The notes: generated by a model not told the origin, from the letters alone. 64,000 nt of DNA from Rossellomorea aquimaris (GCF_020172085.1 NZ_JAIVAT010000008.1:248001-312000); one strand, 5' to 3'; counted from the first letter of the stretch, positions 42,416 through 51,888 are shown. Translations and numbers: made by a program.

Positions 42416-43552
42416 ATGAATATTCTTATTGCCCCCGATTCATTTAAAGGCAGTCTAAGTTCCCTTAAGGTTGGGACGATTATGGAGAAAGCCTTCCTGG
42501 ATGAATCTTCGTTGTTTAACACGACCGTCCTCCCTATGGCCGATGGAGGCGAAGGGACTCTTGAGACCCTCATTTATGCTACGGGAGGGAAGAAAATCAA
42601 GACAAGAGCAACAGGTCCCTTGGGAGAACAAATCCCCACTGAGTATGGAATACTGGGAGATCAAAAGACGGCAGTCATTGAAATAGCTTCCATTGCAGGA
42701 TTACCCATGGTTCCAAAAGAAAAGCGGAATCCCTTCCACACAACGTCACGAGGTATCGGGGAAGTCATTGTCTCAGCCATGGAAAAAGGCTTTCGTCACT
42801 TCATTATTGCCCTGGGCGGAAGCTCTACTAATGATGGTGGATTCGGCATGCTCCAATCCCTTGGAGTGACCTTCCATGATGAACGAGGGGATGCTGTCGG
42901 GTCCTTCGGTAGAGATCTTGGACTCATCTCTAAAGTGGATTGGAGTACTCTTCACCCCGCCGTTAAAGAGTGTACGTTTCACATTGCATCAGATGTCGAA
43001 AACCCTTTATGCGGAGAAACGGGAGCCTCATCTGTATTCGGTCCCCAAAAAGGGGCCACGAAAGAACAGGTGAAGGAGCTCGATCGACAACTGCTTCACT
43101 ACAGTCAGGTGCTTACAGAGGCTAGAGGGATTGACTTCAAAGATACAAACGGTGCCGGCGCAGCCGGAGGGCTGGGCTTCGCCTTCCTTCATCTAAACGG
43201 CAAACTTGAATCCGGTGCGAAGCTCGTTGCTGAAGCGTCCAGCCTTTCAACTGCGGTTCGGGATGCAGATTGGGTGCTCACCGGTGAAGGACAGAGCGAT
43301 TATCAAACACTGTTCGGTAAACTCCCTTCCTATGTCGCTTCCATCGCCAACCAGTATCAAACACCGGTGTCCCTTATCGCCGGGAGCTTGGGTGAAGGGT
43401 ATCAAAACTTATACGGAGACTTTGACAGCTGTCACTCCATCGCCATCGGCCCAATGTCTTTAGATGAAAGCATCAGCCGGGCCGAGGAACTTCTTTACCA
43501 TGAAACAAGAAACATCGCACGAATTTTGAACAGAACAAAGGGTGAAAAATAA
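42416..43552 (+). CDS. glxK: Glycerate kinase (GlxK type)
   Basis: A 378-residue glycerate kinase of the GckA/GlxK type II family. IAPDSFKGSLSSLKVGTIM at the start, PMADGGEGTLETLI, FIIALGGSSTNDGGFGMLQSLG and DWVLTGEGQSDYQTLFGK (landmarks) are the family signatures. It phosphorylates glycerate to 2- or 3-phosphoglycerate, joining glycolysis. It lies 15 bases before the GntP permease, forming an operon for glycerate use. AAAAGGAG precedes the ATG. Confidence 0.93.
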   Translation: MNILIAPDSFKGSLSSLKVGTIMEKAFLDESSLFNTTVLPMADGGEGTLETLIYATGGKKIKTRATGPLGEQIPTEYGILGDQKTAVIEIASIAGLPMVPKEKRNPFHTTSRGIGEVIVSAMEKGFRHFIIALGGSSTNDGGFGMLQSLGVTFHDERGDAVGSFGRDLGLISKVDWSTLHPAVKECTFHIASDVENPLCGETGASSVFGPQKGATKEQVKELDRQLLHYSQVLTEARGIDFKDTNGAGAAGGLGFAFLHLNGKLESGAKLVAEASSLSTAVRDADWVLTGEGQSDYQTLFGKLPSYVASIANQYQTPVSLIAGSLGEGYQNLYGDFDSCHSIAIGPMSLDESISRAEELLYHETRNIARILNRTKGEK

Positions 43553-43567
43553 AAGGGGGAACTTCTC

Positions 43568-44923
43568 ATGTCGGGAATTTGGTTATTTACGGTCATTGTC
43601 TTAGGGGTAGGATTCATCATTTTCACAACATCTAAATTAAAGCTTCAGCCGTTTTTATCGTTATTATTTGCAGCTTTCTTAGTCGGCATATTCGCTGGTC
43701 TTCCATTGAATGAAGTCGTAGAAGCAGTCAACGGCGGCTTCGGTGGGCTGATGGGGTATATTGGCATCGTCATCGTAGCAGGTACCATCATCGGAACAAT
43801 CTTAGAGAAATCAGGCGCTGCTCTCAGGATGGCAGAAGTGGTTCTGAGATTAGTAGGAGAAAAGAGACCGCAGCTCGCCATGTCCCTTATCGGGGCCATC
43901 GTCAGTATCCCGGTCTTCTGTGACTCAGGGTACGTCATTCTCTCAAGCTTGAAAAAAGCATTGGCCAAACGGGCAAAAGTGGCTCTTGCCTCCATGTCCG
44001 TTGCCCTGGCAACGGGTCTATACGCAACCCATACCCTCGTGCCACCTACTCCGGGTCCTATTGCCGCAGCCGGGAATATCGGTGCGAGTGATTACTTAGG
44101 AACGATTATCTTAATTGGGATCATTGTAGCCATTCCTACAATTCTAGCAGGCTATCTGTGGGCGGTTAAAGTCGCAGATAAAATTGAAATCGAAGGAGAA
44201 GATGAGCTGGACTTGGATTATGATGAGATTGTCAAATCCTTCGGAGAACTTCCTTCTACGTTCAAATCTTTTGCCCCTATTGTCCTTCCCATCCTATTGA
44301 TCGGGGCAGGATCAGTCGTCAGCTTCTTCCAATGGAAAGGCGGAGCCGCAGATGTACTCTTATTCATCGGATCTCCTGTTGTAGCCTTACTCATCGGTGT
44401 CCTGGCGGCATTCGCCCTCATGCCGAAATGGGATGAAGAAACTTTGAACGGCTGGGTTACTCAAGGGATGAAAGATGCGACCAATATTCTTTTGATCACA
44501 GGTGCAGGTGGGGCGTTCGGCTCCGTCATTAAGGCGACTCCCGTTGCGGAAATGATTCAAGGAATTGCAGACGGAGGATTGCTTTCCGGTGCCCTTATCC
44601 TTCTCATACCATTTATAGTGGCAGCACTATTAAAATCGGCTCAGGGATCTTCTACGGCAGCGCTGGTCATCACCTCCTCCCTGATTGCCCCGCTACTTCC
44701 ACAAATGGGGATTGAAGGTGCCGTGCCGCTTGCTTTAGTCGTGATGTCCATTGGAGCAGGTGCCATGACGGTCAGCCATGTCAATGACAGCTACTTCTGG
44801 GTTGTCACACAGTTCAGCGGGATGAAGGTCACGGACGCTTATAAGGCACAGACCGCCGCTACGCTGGTTCAAGGGTTAACCGCCCTTGTATTTACTTTAT
44901 TGTTATGGATCATACTTGTTTAA
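43568..44923 (+). CDS. GntP family permease, probably glycerate or gluconate
   Basis: A 451-residue polytopic permease with about 12-14 helices. Landmarks: GIFAGLPLNEVVEAVNGGFGGLMGYIGIVI, VSIPVFCDSGYVILSSL, ATGLYATHTLVPPTPGPIAAAGNIGA and LLKSAQGSSTAALVITSSL, all typical of the gluconate:H+ symporter family. The position after glxK points to glycerate as substrate; gluconate is the alternative. AAAGGGGG precedes the ATG. Confidence 0.9.
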   Translation: MSGIWLFTVIVLGVGFIIFTTSKLKLQPFLSLLFAAFLVGIFAGLPLNEVVEAVNGGFGGLMGYIGIVIVAGTIIGTILEKSGAALRMAEVVLRLVGEKRPQLAMSLIGAIVSIPVFCDSGYVILSSLKKALAKRAKVALASMSVALATGLYATHTLVPPTPGPIAAAGNIGASDYLGTIILIGIIVAIPTILAGYLWAVKVADKIEIEGEDELDLDYDEIVKSFGELPSTFKSFAPIVLPILLIGAGSVVSFFQWKGGAADVLLFIGSPVVALLIGVLAAFALMPKWDEETLNGWVTQGMKDATNILLITGAGGAFGSVIKATPVAEMIQGIADGGLLSGALILLIPFIVAALLKSAQGSSTAALVITSSLIAPLLPQMGIEGAVPLALVVMSIGAGAMTVSHVNDSYFWVVTQFSGMKVTDAYKAQTAATLVQGLTALVFTLLLWIILV

Positions 44924-44931
44924 CGATAGAG

Positions 44932-44962
44932 AGGGTGTCCCACATGATGGGGCACCCTTTTT
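44932..44962 (+). terminator. Terminator of glxK-GntP operon
   Basis: AGGGTGTCCC pairs with GGGGCACCC(T) (one mismatch), followed by TTTTT. Confidence 0.85.
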
Positions 44963-45076
44963 ATGAGGATTTCTTTTATTAAAATGTAAATAGTAGAGAT
45001 ATCATTCTGTAAACACCTCTCCACACTGCCTTTACATAAGGCTGATACTCTTGAGGCAGAAAAGGAGGTAAGCATC

Positions 45077-46849
45077 ATGAAGAATTGGTTAAAAAAAGGA
45101 ATCGTACTACTGTTGGTATTTTCTCTTCTTCCACTATCAGCCCAGGCACTGGACAACCCCCTTAGTGCTTCTGGCGAGCGTGATGGAGGAATCGGGAACA
45201 GTACTCATTACTTAGACGAATCGCCAAATATCTCGGTTGATGAAAAGGTAAATCAGATTATCTATCCTTTATTTGCAACGCCTGCTATTAAAAAGAAAGG
45301 GGAGCCCCTTACCATAAAGGTTGATACTCAAGGAAAGGAAGCCGGGTCTTGGTCTGTAAAATTAAAGCAAACGAATCACTCTTCCCTCACCAGTGAATAC
45401 GAATTACCGGTCCAATCTGTACAACCAGGACAATCGCATTGGAAGGACAGCTCTTCCATTGTCGATGTCACCGTCTCCATTCCTGAGGGGACTCCACAGA
45501 GATTATATGATTTAGAGGTGACCTATACCGGGAACGGACAAAGAATCACAGATGAACAACCTCATTCTGTCAAAGTGGTCGACGAGTACAAGAAGAACTT
45601 TTCCTTCTTGCATTTGACTGACACTCATATAGGTTCTCCGCGTAACCTTGGAAATACCGATGATCCCTCTTCCTTAACGCCAGGCCGGGCAAGGGAAACC
45701 GGCATGTGGGATCCGGACCCAACCAAACGCTGGTTATATCTGCAGAAAGCGATTAAAGAAGTCAACTTAAAGAACCCCGATTTTGTGGTTCTGACAGGAG
45801 ATTTAATGTTTGGTCAACAAAATCCTCAAGAGTATATTTATGAATATGAAGAAACCTTTAAAATGCTTCAAAAACTGAATGTACCTGTCTATATCGTCCC
45901 TGGAAACCATGATTACTACGCCCAGGATGCAACAATGACGGATGGAGCAAAGTATTGGGAAAAGTACTTCGGGCCTCAATATTTCTCCTTCGATTACGGA
46001 CCTTACGCCCATTTCATCGGATATAACTCATTCGATTGGGATAAATTTGACCGAAGTGGAAATGGTACGGTTTCTGTTCCAACATGGGGCGGCCAGATTC
46101 GGGAAGAACAGTTGAACTGGGTAAAACAAGATCTACAAGAGAACGCCAAAACAGCACAAAGTGACCAAATCCGCGGCCTCTTTTCACACCATAATCCATT
46201 ATGGCGCGACAGGGATATTTGGCCTCAAGACGATCCTGACGTTCAAGAATACTGGAAGCAATATGATGAACAGCATGACCCTCAGCGCTTGAGCACACTG
46301 ATCCTTGGTGAAAAATTAGGGATTAAATATGATCAGCAGTGGCACGGGGAAAACGCCAAAGAATTGATCGATATCATGAAGGCGAATGATGTGACAATCA
46401 GTCTCCATGGACACACTCATATTGACGATGTAACCCAGCAGGAGGGTATCTTATATACCACTACCACCGCCATTGAGTTATCCGGTAAGCCCTGGGTAGG
46501 CTTTAGAGACTTTTCCGTCCAAGACGGACAAATCTCATCCTACCATTACGAAGATCCTGATCGTTCCATCCCTGTTTACCAAAACGGCGATACAGAAGGC
46601 GGGACCATGTCCTTTGACGCAGATTATCTGAAAGCGAACGACGGAAATGCTGATTCACAGCAAGTGGATATAACCAATCGTTTAAATAAACCTTTACAGG
46701 TCACAATTCCTTTTTACATGAAAGAGGGGAAATATAACGTATCCAAAGGAAGCATCACACAAAACTACGCTTCAGATGGTAAGCAGTATATTGAAGTACA
46801 GATGACTTTAGAGCCGAACAGCAGTGAAATCATCAATGTTCAAAAATAA
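45077..46849 (+). CDS. Secreted calcineurin-like metallophosphoesterase
   Basis: A 590-residue exported phosphoesterase. The signal peptide (KNWLKKGIVLLLVFSLLPLSAQA) has an AQA-type cleavage site near residue 25. An N-terminal Ig-like region is followed at about residue 178 by the metallophosphatase domain: LTDTHIG (DxH), VLTGDLMFG (GDx), PGNHDYYAQ (GNHD), SHHNP and HGHTHIDD. All metal ligands are present. There is no C-terminal anchor, so it is free or wall-associated outside the cell. Substrates may be nucleotides or phosphodiesters. GGAGG precedes the ATG; a terminator follows. Confidence 0.88.
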   Translation: MKNWLKKGIVLLLVFSLLPLSAQALDNPLSASGERDGGIGNSTHYLDESPNISVDEKVNQIIYPLFATPAIKKKGEPLTIKVDTQGKEAGSWSVKLKQTNHSSLTSEYELPVQSVQPGQSHWKDSSSIVDVTVSIPEGTPQRLYDLEVTYTGNGQRITDEQPHSVKVVDEYKKNFSFLHLTDTHIGSPRNLGNTDDPSSLTPGRARETGMWDPDPTKRWLYLQKAIKEVNLKNPDFVVLTGDLMFGQQNPQEYIYEYEETFKMLQKLNVPVYIVPGNHDYYAQDATMTDGAKYWEKYFGPQYFSFDYGPYAHFIGYNSFDWDKFDRSGNGTVSVPTWGGQIREEQLNWVKQDLQENAKTAQSDQIRGLFSHHNPLWRDRDIWPQDDPDVQEYWKQYDEQHDPQRLSTLILGEKLGIKYDQQWHGENAKELIDIMKANDVTISLHGHTHIDDVTQQEGILYTTTTAIELSGKPWVGFRDFSVQDGQISSYHYEDPDRSIPVYQNGDTEGGTMSFDADYLKANDGNADSQQVDITNRLNKPLQVTIPFYMKEGKYNVSKGSITQNYASDGKQYIEVQMTLEPNSSEIINVQK

Positions 46850-46861
46850 GATGTCATTTAG

Positions 46862-46900
46862 AAGCCCATTTCCATCTATTATTGGAAATGGGCTTGATTT
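46862..46900 (+). terminator. Terminator of the metallophosphoesterase gene
   Basis: AAGCCCATTTCCA pairs with TGGAAATGGGCTT. Confidence 0.85.
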
Positions 46901-46945
46901 TGGAGTTGATTACTGCCCGGGAAATAAATTTCCCCTTACTATAGC

Positions 46946-46980
46946 AAAAAGCGACTGAATCCAAGCTCAGTCGCTTTTTA
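46946..46980. terminator. Terminator of the gas-vesicle operon
   Basis: AAAAAGCGACTGA pairs with TCAGTCGCTTTTT, directly after the gvpU stop; it has T tracts on both strands. Confidence 0.9.
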
Positions 46981-47376
46981 TTATTTACTGCTCTTCGATT
47001 CTGCAATTTTCCCTAAGAAAAAACCGTCTACCTCACCGATTTTCCCTCGCCACATAATTTTCCCTTTGGAAGGGGTAGGCTTGCTGTCGCCACAATATAC
47101 CTTTGTATTCTTCAAATGAATGAAGTTGGCTTCAGCGCTTTGATTCTCTTCTACTGACTCTCCTGCCTTGGCAAGCTCCTCACTCAGCTTCTGAGCCACG
47201 TCACTGCCGTCCTCAAAGGTTTCGCTTAACGAGTCGAAGTATTCCTTCGCAGAAACGAGAGTACCCGTTATGACGGCTCCAGCGACGTTTAACGTGATGT
47301 CTAATGAAAAGTCATGTTTATTTGAAGCTTGCACAAAAAATTCTAAGATGCTGTCCTTTTCTGGTCCTGAACTCAT
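46981..47376 (-). CDS. gvpU: Gas vesicle protein GvpU
   Basis: A 131-residue cytoplasmic protein matching GvpU in position (last gene of the Bacillus-type cluster) and pattern: FFVQASNKHDFSLDITLNVAGAVITGTLVSAKEYFD (landmark). GvpU is reported to influence gas vesicle clustering in the cell. The ATG at 47376 fits AAGGGAG spacing; an earlier GTG is too close. It follows gvpT by 18 bases. Confidence 0.85.
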   Translation of the reverse strand: MSSGPEKDSILEFFVQASNKHDFSLDITLNVAGAVITGTLVSAKEYFDSLSETFEDGSDVAQKLSEELAKAGESVEENQSAEANFIHLKNTKVYCGDSKPTPSKGKIMWRGKIGEVDGFFLGKIAESKSSK

Positions 47377-47394
47377 GATCACATCTCCCTTTCG

Positions 47395-48198
47395 TTAAGC
47401 TACTGTGTCATCCTCCGTAGAGAGTGTTGTGTCTTCTTCTTGATCTTCGCTTGAATCATCATCTTTTTTGGCCGTTTTTTTACTTTTAGCACTGCTCTTA
47501 CGTGTGGATCGTTTCTTTCCTTTTGTTGACTTGCTGTTTGATTTCTTTTTGCTTGATGCTTCTTCCTCATCGTCGTTATCTTCATCATCATCATCATCAT
47601 CGTCTTCTTCCTCGTCGTCATCCTCTTCATCTGTCGCCGTTTCTTTGGATTTCTTTGACGATTTCTTTCTAGAAGAAGTTTCTTTTTCCTCTTCTTCGTC
47701 TTCGTCTTCCTCTTCATCATCTTCATCCTCACGGGCTGCAGCAATTTGATTCATTTTTTCTTCTAATTGCTGCAGGCGATTCTGAAGTTCTTCATTTTCT
47801 TGTTTAAGAGCTTCATAGTCTTGGTTGGAGTCTTGTTCTGATTGGTTCGTTTCTGTCGTATTTACAGCTGTTTCTGTATCATCAGATGCTTCCTCGTCCC
47901 TATCACGCTTGAATAGGCTCGCTGTAGATGATTTTAGTGTGACAGCGGCTTTTCTCGATTTTTCTTTTGCTGCTTTTCCGAAGTCTAAGCTCTTGCTTTT
48001 AATTTTCTCCTGATCGATACGATCCAGAAGTTTTTTCCCGTTTTCAGGTGTTGCTAAATAGCCCACTGTTGCTCCGAGGAGACTTCCTGCCACTGTCCTC
48101 TTGATCGGGCCGCTTCTTCTTGGTTTGTTCTCATTCGTAGGATTCTTTTCTTGTCCTTGATTCTCAACTGTTGTTTGCGTATTATTTTTTTCTGCCAT
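47395..48198 (-). CDS. gvpT: Gas vesicle protein GvpT
   Basis: A 267-residue protein. The first part has a YtxH-like motif (KRTVAGSLLGATVGYLATPENGKKLLD), then a coiled coil around EALKQENEELQNRLQQLEEKMNQ, then a long Glu/Asp run interrupted by Lys/Ser-rich segments, ending acidic. It is a likely vesicle-surface or accessory protein, intrinsically disordered at the C terminus. The low-complexity DNA makes this region prone to length change. The ATG at 48198 fits GGAGG spacing; the longer frame (48213) would use the ribosome site itself as start. Confidence 0.83.
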   Translation of the reverse strand: MAEKNNTQTTVENQGQEKNPTNENKPRRSGPIKRTVAGSLLGATVGYLATPENGKKLLDRIDQEKIKSKSLDFGKAAKEKSRKAAVTLKSSTASLFKRDRDEEASDDTETAVNTTETNQSEQDSNQDYEALKQENEELQNRLQQLEEKMNQIAAAREDEDDEEEDEDEEEEKETSSRKKSSKKSKETATDEEDDDEEEDDDDDDDEDNDDEEEASSKKKSNSKSTKGKKRSTRKSSAKSKKTAKKDDDSSEDQEEDTTLSTEDDTVA

Positions 48199-48213
48199 TT
48201 GTAAAACCTCCAA

Positions 48214-48546
48214 TTAGTTTGTATCCGCCGGGTTAAGGCGGTTTGTATCCAGTTTCTTTTCAAGTGATTCCAATCGTTCCTGTAGTTTCTTGTTTTCTTC
48301 TTCAAGGGCTTTCGTGTTGTTATCTGCCGCTTTTGAACTTAAATAGGGATCATTTTCCCACCAGTCCATTCCTATTTCCTTTGCTTTATCTACAGAGGCA
48401 ACAATTAAGCGGATTTTGATTGTCAGCAGCTCGACATCGGCGATACCCACCGTAATATCTCCTGCCACGACTACACCTTTATCCAGAATCTTTTCTAATA
48501 CATCCACAATTGTATTGGATTGTACCGGATGCTCCATTCCCATCAT
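48214..48546 (-). CDS. gvpJ: Gas vesicle protein GvpJ
   Basis: A 110-residue GvpA/J family protein. NTIVDVLEKILDKGVVVAGDITVGIADVELLTIKIRLIVASVDKA is the GvpA-like amphipathic core, and the C terminus is a coiled coil (LEEENKKLQERLESLEKKL). GvpJ is a minor component for vesicle nucleation or tip formation. GGAGG precedes the ATG; it lies 19 bases after gvpK. Confidence 0.9.
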   Translation of the reverse strand: MMGMEHPVQSNTIVDVLEKILDKGVVVAGDITVGIADVELLTIKIRLIVASVDKAKEIGMDWWENDPYLSSKAADNNTKALEEENKKLQERLESLEKKLDTNRLNPADTN

Positions 48547-48565
48547 GTAACCTCCCTAACCGCTA

Positions 48566-48850
48566 TTACATCAAGCTTCCTAAAGGGCCAAGATCTATAT
48601 TCAAGTCATCAGCATCAAGACCGAATACCTCTTTTAACTCTTCCATTTTTTCTTCTAAGTTCATAAGGGCGATCCCCAGGTTCTCTACTTGTTCATCCGT
48701 TAATGTACCGCCTTCTACACGTCGCATAGCATGCCGCTCGACAATTTGCCTTAACAGTTCCACGACGGTCAAAACTAGCTGTGCCAAGCCTTGCTCTGCT
48801 TTATCCGGATCGAAATTAATTCGCCCATTTGTCCCGCTGGCCTGTTGCAT
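48566..48850 (-). CDS. gvpK: Gas vesicle protein GvpK
   Basis: A 94-residue protein with the GvpK pattern RINFDPDKAEQGLAQLVLTVVELLRQIVERHAMRRVEGGTL (landmark). It is needed for vesicle formation, probably at the growing tip. Its start overlaps the end of gvpS by 35 bases, so translation is coupled. GGGAGG precedes the ATG by nine bases. Confidence 0.92.
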   Translation of the reverse strand: MQQASGTNGRINFDPDKAEQGLAQLVLTVVELLRQIVERHAMRRVEGGTLTDEQVENLGIALMNLEEKMEELKEVFGLDADDLNIDLGPLGSLM

Positions 48851-49091
48851 GGATCAATCCCTCCCTTTCTTGATCAAATTGGTCGGACGTGACCGTTTTA
48901 CGCGTTCCCTGCTTATGCTGAACTAAAGTTTCAACTGAAGAAATCAATACCCGCAAATCCAGATATACGAGGTCGACCCCTGCAATGGATATGATCAAAT
49001 CTCCCTTTATCGCCACACCTTTATCGAGAATGACATCTAAAATATCAATAAGGGCTATATCTTTGTTCTCGATCGATTCTCTTACAGTCAT
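48816..49091 (-). CDS. gvpS: Gas vesicle protein GvpS
   Basis: A 91-residue GvpA/J family protein: IALIDILDVILDKGVAIKGDLIISIAGVDLVYLDLRVLISSVETL is the GvpA-like core. It has a charged C terminus. The second ATG (49091) fits the AAGGA site; the first overlaps it. The order S-K-J matches the B. megaterium cluster. Confidence 0.88.
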   Translation of the reverse strand: MTVRESIENKDIALIDILDVILDKGVAIKGDLIISIAGVDLVYLDLRVLISSVETLVQHKQGTRKTVTSDQFDQEREGLIHATGQRDKWAN

Positions 49092-49114
49092 ATTTCTCAT
49101 TCCTTATTAGTTGG

Positions 49115-49921
49115 TTAAGAAAAACTAGAAAAATGATAGGGTGGCCAAGGTCCTGAAGCTTCGATTTTCCAGCCGGCTTGTCCCAGTTCTTCTTCGTATT
49201 GCTTGATTTCCTCTACAAATTCACCCACATTGGAAACCGGAAGGAGGAATACACTGTTCCATGCCATATGTTCCTGTCGTCCCGTAACGTCTTTGCTCCA
49301 ATTTTTTTTAATGTTTCCATAGATCGAGTGCTCTTTCAGTTTTTCATGAACCTCTTCACAGAGGCGGTTTTTCTCGTTTTCCAGTTCCCTGTCGATCAGC
49401 TGATCGATCTTTTTCTTTTCAAAAAACTGCCTGCCCTTTGGTAAGTCACTGATTTCCTGTCTTTTGGCTTCAATGGACGGATTGCTTTCGCTTACCTGCT
49501 TTTTCAACAGCTTATCGTCACAGTAGATTTTGACATTCCATTCTTCATTCCCATCCAGTTGTTTAAACGTCGTATCAAGCTTGTTTCGGTTACCTTTAAT
49601 CGTGCTTTTCAGACTCTCCTCATTTTTGTACAAAGTACAAAACTTAAGGGGGATGATGGTATAGAGTTTCGACACCATCAATACGGTTTCGTGGTGATGA
49701 AAGGCCTTTTCCTGAAGCCAGTCCATGTCATTATCGACTTTTTCCTTAATTGACTCCTCCGAGTAGTCATCGGATGGAAGGTCACAGACAATGGCGGTTA
49801 CATCTTCAATTTGTATCGTATACAGTTCTCCTTCTCCATCAAACCCCTTCATGGGGGGCAGGGTTTCTTTATTTGCTTCTTCTGTTGGAATTAAGCCATA
49901 TAGATAAAGTAAATCGCTCAT
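49115..49921 (-). CDS. gvpL: Gas vesicle protein GvpL
   Basis: A 268-residue GvpL/GvpF family protein. LLYLYGLIPTEEANKETLP at the N terminus and MVSKLYTIIPLKFCTLYKNEESLK mid-protein (landmark) are the ferredoxin-like GvpF/L core; the C terminus ends with GPWPPYHFSSF, a family mark. It probably helps GvpA polymerise. It follows gvpG by 10 bases. Confidence 0.92.
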   Translation of the reverse strand: MSDLLYLYGLIPTEEANKETLPPMKGFDGEGELYTIQIEDVTAIVCDLPSDDYSEESIKEKVDNDMDWLQEKAFHHHETVLMVSKLYTIIPLKFCTLYKNEESLKSTIKGNRNKLDTTFKQLDGNEEWNVKIYCDDKLLKKQVSESNPSIEAKRQEISDLPKGRQFFEKKKIDQLIDRELENEKNRLCEEVHEKLKEHSIYGNIKKNWSKDVTGRQEHMAWNSVFLLPVSNVGEFVEEIKQYEEELGQAGWKIEASGPWPPYHFSSFS

Positions 49922-49931
49922 CTGATCACCC

Positions 49932-50186
49932 TTATTTCTTTTTCGTTAATTCTTCCCATTGCTCCATTTCCATTTGTTTCGCCATTTCATATCTTGCTAA
50001 GAGCTCATCTTCTTTTTCCTGGAATGCTTCTTCAGGGATTTCCCCTAATTCATACATCATTTGAAGCTGAATCAATTTTTGTTGAATGGTAGGAAGGTCG
50101 AATAATTCTTTATCCGCTTCTTCTTTGATCTTTTCTCCGACTTTAATGACCAGATTAATTGGTGCGCTCACCAATTTATGAATCAT
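49932..50186 (-). CDS. gvpG: Gas vesicle protein GvpG
   Basis: An 84-residue helical protein: LVSAPINLVIKVGEKIKEEADKELFD, then QLQMMYELGEIPEEAFQEKEDELLARYE (landmarks), the GvpG pattern. The ATG at 50186 overlaps the gvpF stop by one base (TGATG), so translation is coupled; the longer frame reaching into gvpF lacks a good ribosome site. GGAGGAAGG lies upstream. Confidence 0.9.
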   Translation of the reverse strand: MIHKLVSAPINLVIKVGEKIKEEADKELFDLPTIQQKLIQLQMMYELGEIPEEAFQEKEDELLARYEMAKQMEMEQWEELTKKK

Positions 50187-50953
50187 CAGCCTTCCTCCAC
50201 CTTTAATCGGATGTTGACGAAATTGTAAGCTGGCCACGGGCCGCTGTAATGAAATTCAACCTTATCCTTCCATTGTTCATGTGCTTCATTGACCTTCTGA
50301 TCGAATTGTTCCTCTTGTTCACGATCAATAAGAAAGGAGGCGTTAAGCAGCATCTTCTCACTGGAAGGGTCATTCGCCTTTGCTGATACAGCTGTTTCTT
50401 CAAGTGGAGTAAAGACATCCTGCTTCACCTCATGTTGGAGGCCCGCAAATAGCTTCTGTGCCATCCCTCCAAGCTGTATGCGGTCATAATAGCCGGCAGA
50501 TTCCGATTTCCCTTTAACCGATGATGCCATTTTCTCTACCTGCGGGTTGTCTTTGACCATCGCTTCCAGCCATTCTTTTTTACCGATCACCTTCAGGCCT
50601 AACTCAATTTTCCCCTTGATGGCCGGAAATAGAGTTTCGAATTGGGGGTAAAGGTTTTCAAGTAAGGCTGCTACATCGTCCTTTGATTTAAAAACATTTC
50701 CAAAGCTGATTGGTATGACCGTATCCTTTTGATCCATCACCCGCGAGACCGCCCCTTGGTGCATAAGAAGATTCTGCTTCTTTGGATGATAGATTTTCAT
50801 CGGTACTTCCGCTGCTACCATTGCGGCATCCTTGTACCTGATCGTGAACGTCTCCCGTTCTTCGCCTTCTATTTCAATAGAACCAAATTGATCATCTTTG
50901 TCTGTCTGAATGGCACAAAATATATAGATTCCCGTTTCTTCCTGACTCATCAT
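50186..50953 (-). CDS. gvpF: Gas vesicle protein GvpF
   Basis: A 255-residue GvpL/GvpF family protein. IYIFCAIQTDKDDQFGSIEI opens the first domain, VIPISFGNVFKSKDDVAALLENLYPQFE (landmark) the second, and it ends with FHYSGPWPAYNFVNIRL. GvpF contacts GvpA and sits on the gas-facing side or in assembly. AGGAG precedes two adjacent ATGs. The stop overlaps gvpG. Confidence 0.92.
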   Translation of the reverse strand: MMSQEETGIYIFCAIQTDKDDQFGSIEIEGEERETFTIRYKDAAMVAAEVPMKIYHPKKQNLLMHQGAVSRVMDQKDTVIPISFGNVFKSKDDVAALLENLYPQFETLFPAIKGKIELGLKVIGKKEWLEAMVKDNPQVEKMASSVKGKSESAGYYDRIQLGGMAQKLFAGLQHEVKQDVFTPLEETAVSAKANDPSSEKMLLNASFLIDREQEEQFDQKVNEAHEQWKDKVEFHYSGPWPAYNFVNIRLKVEEG

Positions 50954-50964
50954 AAAACTCTCCT

Positions 50965-51888
50965 TTATTCCTCAGATACCTTCATTTGTTTACATGCATC
51001 TATGATTAATTTTTCCGCTTTTTGTTGAGGGTCTTTGCCGTCGATACATCGACTGACACTTTGTGCTGCTATATCGATACATAGACGTTGAAAATCAGGA
51101 TTCTTACCGTCTATGGGAATGTCAGATTCAATGGCAAGCCTTGCGATCATCAAGGAAGCCCGCAAGCTTGGTCCGTTCGTATCTTTCGAACATTGATCAC
51201 GCAGAGTAGAAATGAGTGTGGTGATGGCTCTTGCTTCGCTCATGACCAGGTTTGCTTTTTCTGATACGATCATTGCTTCTTGCTCAGGTTCCTTATAATC
51301 TACGTTAATCGTAATCAACCGATCTAGAAGAGCATCCTGTGTTTGATAAACCCCTGCATATTCTGCAGGGTTACTAGTGAAAATGATGGAAAATTCCGGA
51401 TGCACCCTAATGAAAGGTTCAGTGAGCTTTGATCCGTATAATGGAATAACTCCTTCTTCTAAAATAGAAAGGAAGATATTATTCGTTGTAGGCTGTGATC
51501 GTGTAAATTCATCGTATACAAGTGTATAGCCGTTCTTGACCGCTTCCAGTAAACGTCCGTCCCTCCATGTCTCTGTTACGCTTTCATCCTTTTTATATAC
51601 AGATCGGACATATTGATCGACGACCTTTTTGCTTGTATAGCCGGTGAAATCACCGATTAAGTCTTTATTATTCAGTTCGTGGTTTCCGTGCATGAGCATA
51701 ACCGGTCTTTTCCTCTTCTTTGCAAGTGCGAGTGCCAGAGAGGTTTTCCCGGCTCCGGAAGGACCTGTAAAATGTACAGGATATCCAGCTTTCAGGTATT
51801 GCAATGAACGCGAAAGCAATTCTTTCGTTTCATCGTCTTGAATGAGTGCCCTGCTATCCTTTTTGACCCGTTTTGTTAAGACCGTCAC
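50965..51888 (-). CDS. gvpN: Gas vesicle AAA+ ATPase GvpN
   Basis: A 307-residue MoxR-like AAA+ ATPase needed for vesicle enlargement. FTGPSGAGKTSLALALA is the Walker A motif, YTLVYDEFTRSQPTTNN Walker B (VYDEF) followed by an Arg-finger-type region, IIFTSNPAEYAGVYQTQDALLDRL the sensor 1 and downstream region (landmark). The GTG at 51888 is chosen because AGGAGG lies nine bases upstream; the GTG at 51909 precedes the ribosome site and is rejected. It is cytoplasmic. Confidence 0.93.
   Translation of the reverse strand: MTVLTKRVKKDSRALIQDDETKELLSRSLQYLKAGYPVHFTGPSGAGKTSLALALAKKRKRPVMLMHGNHELNNKDLIGDFTGYTSKKVVDQYVRSVYKKDESVTETWRDGRLLEAVKNGYTLVYDEFTRSQPTTNNIFLSILEEGVIPLYGSKLTEPFIRVHPEFSIIFTSNPAEYAGVYQTQDALLDRLITINVDYKEPEQEAMIVSEKANLVMSEARAITTLISTLRDQCSKDTNGPSLRASLMIARLAIESDIPIDGKNPDFQRLCIDIAAQSVSRCIDGKDPQQKAEKLIIDACKQMKVSEE

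Noticed and set aside
47468..47749. Plus-strand frame with long poly-Ser, opposite gvpT
   Set aside because: It is the complement of the Asp/Glu codons of gvpT. It has no ribosome site and is explained by low complexity.
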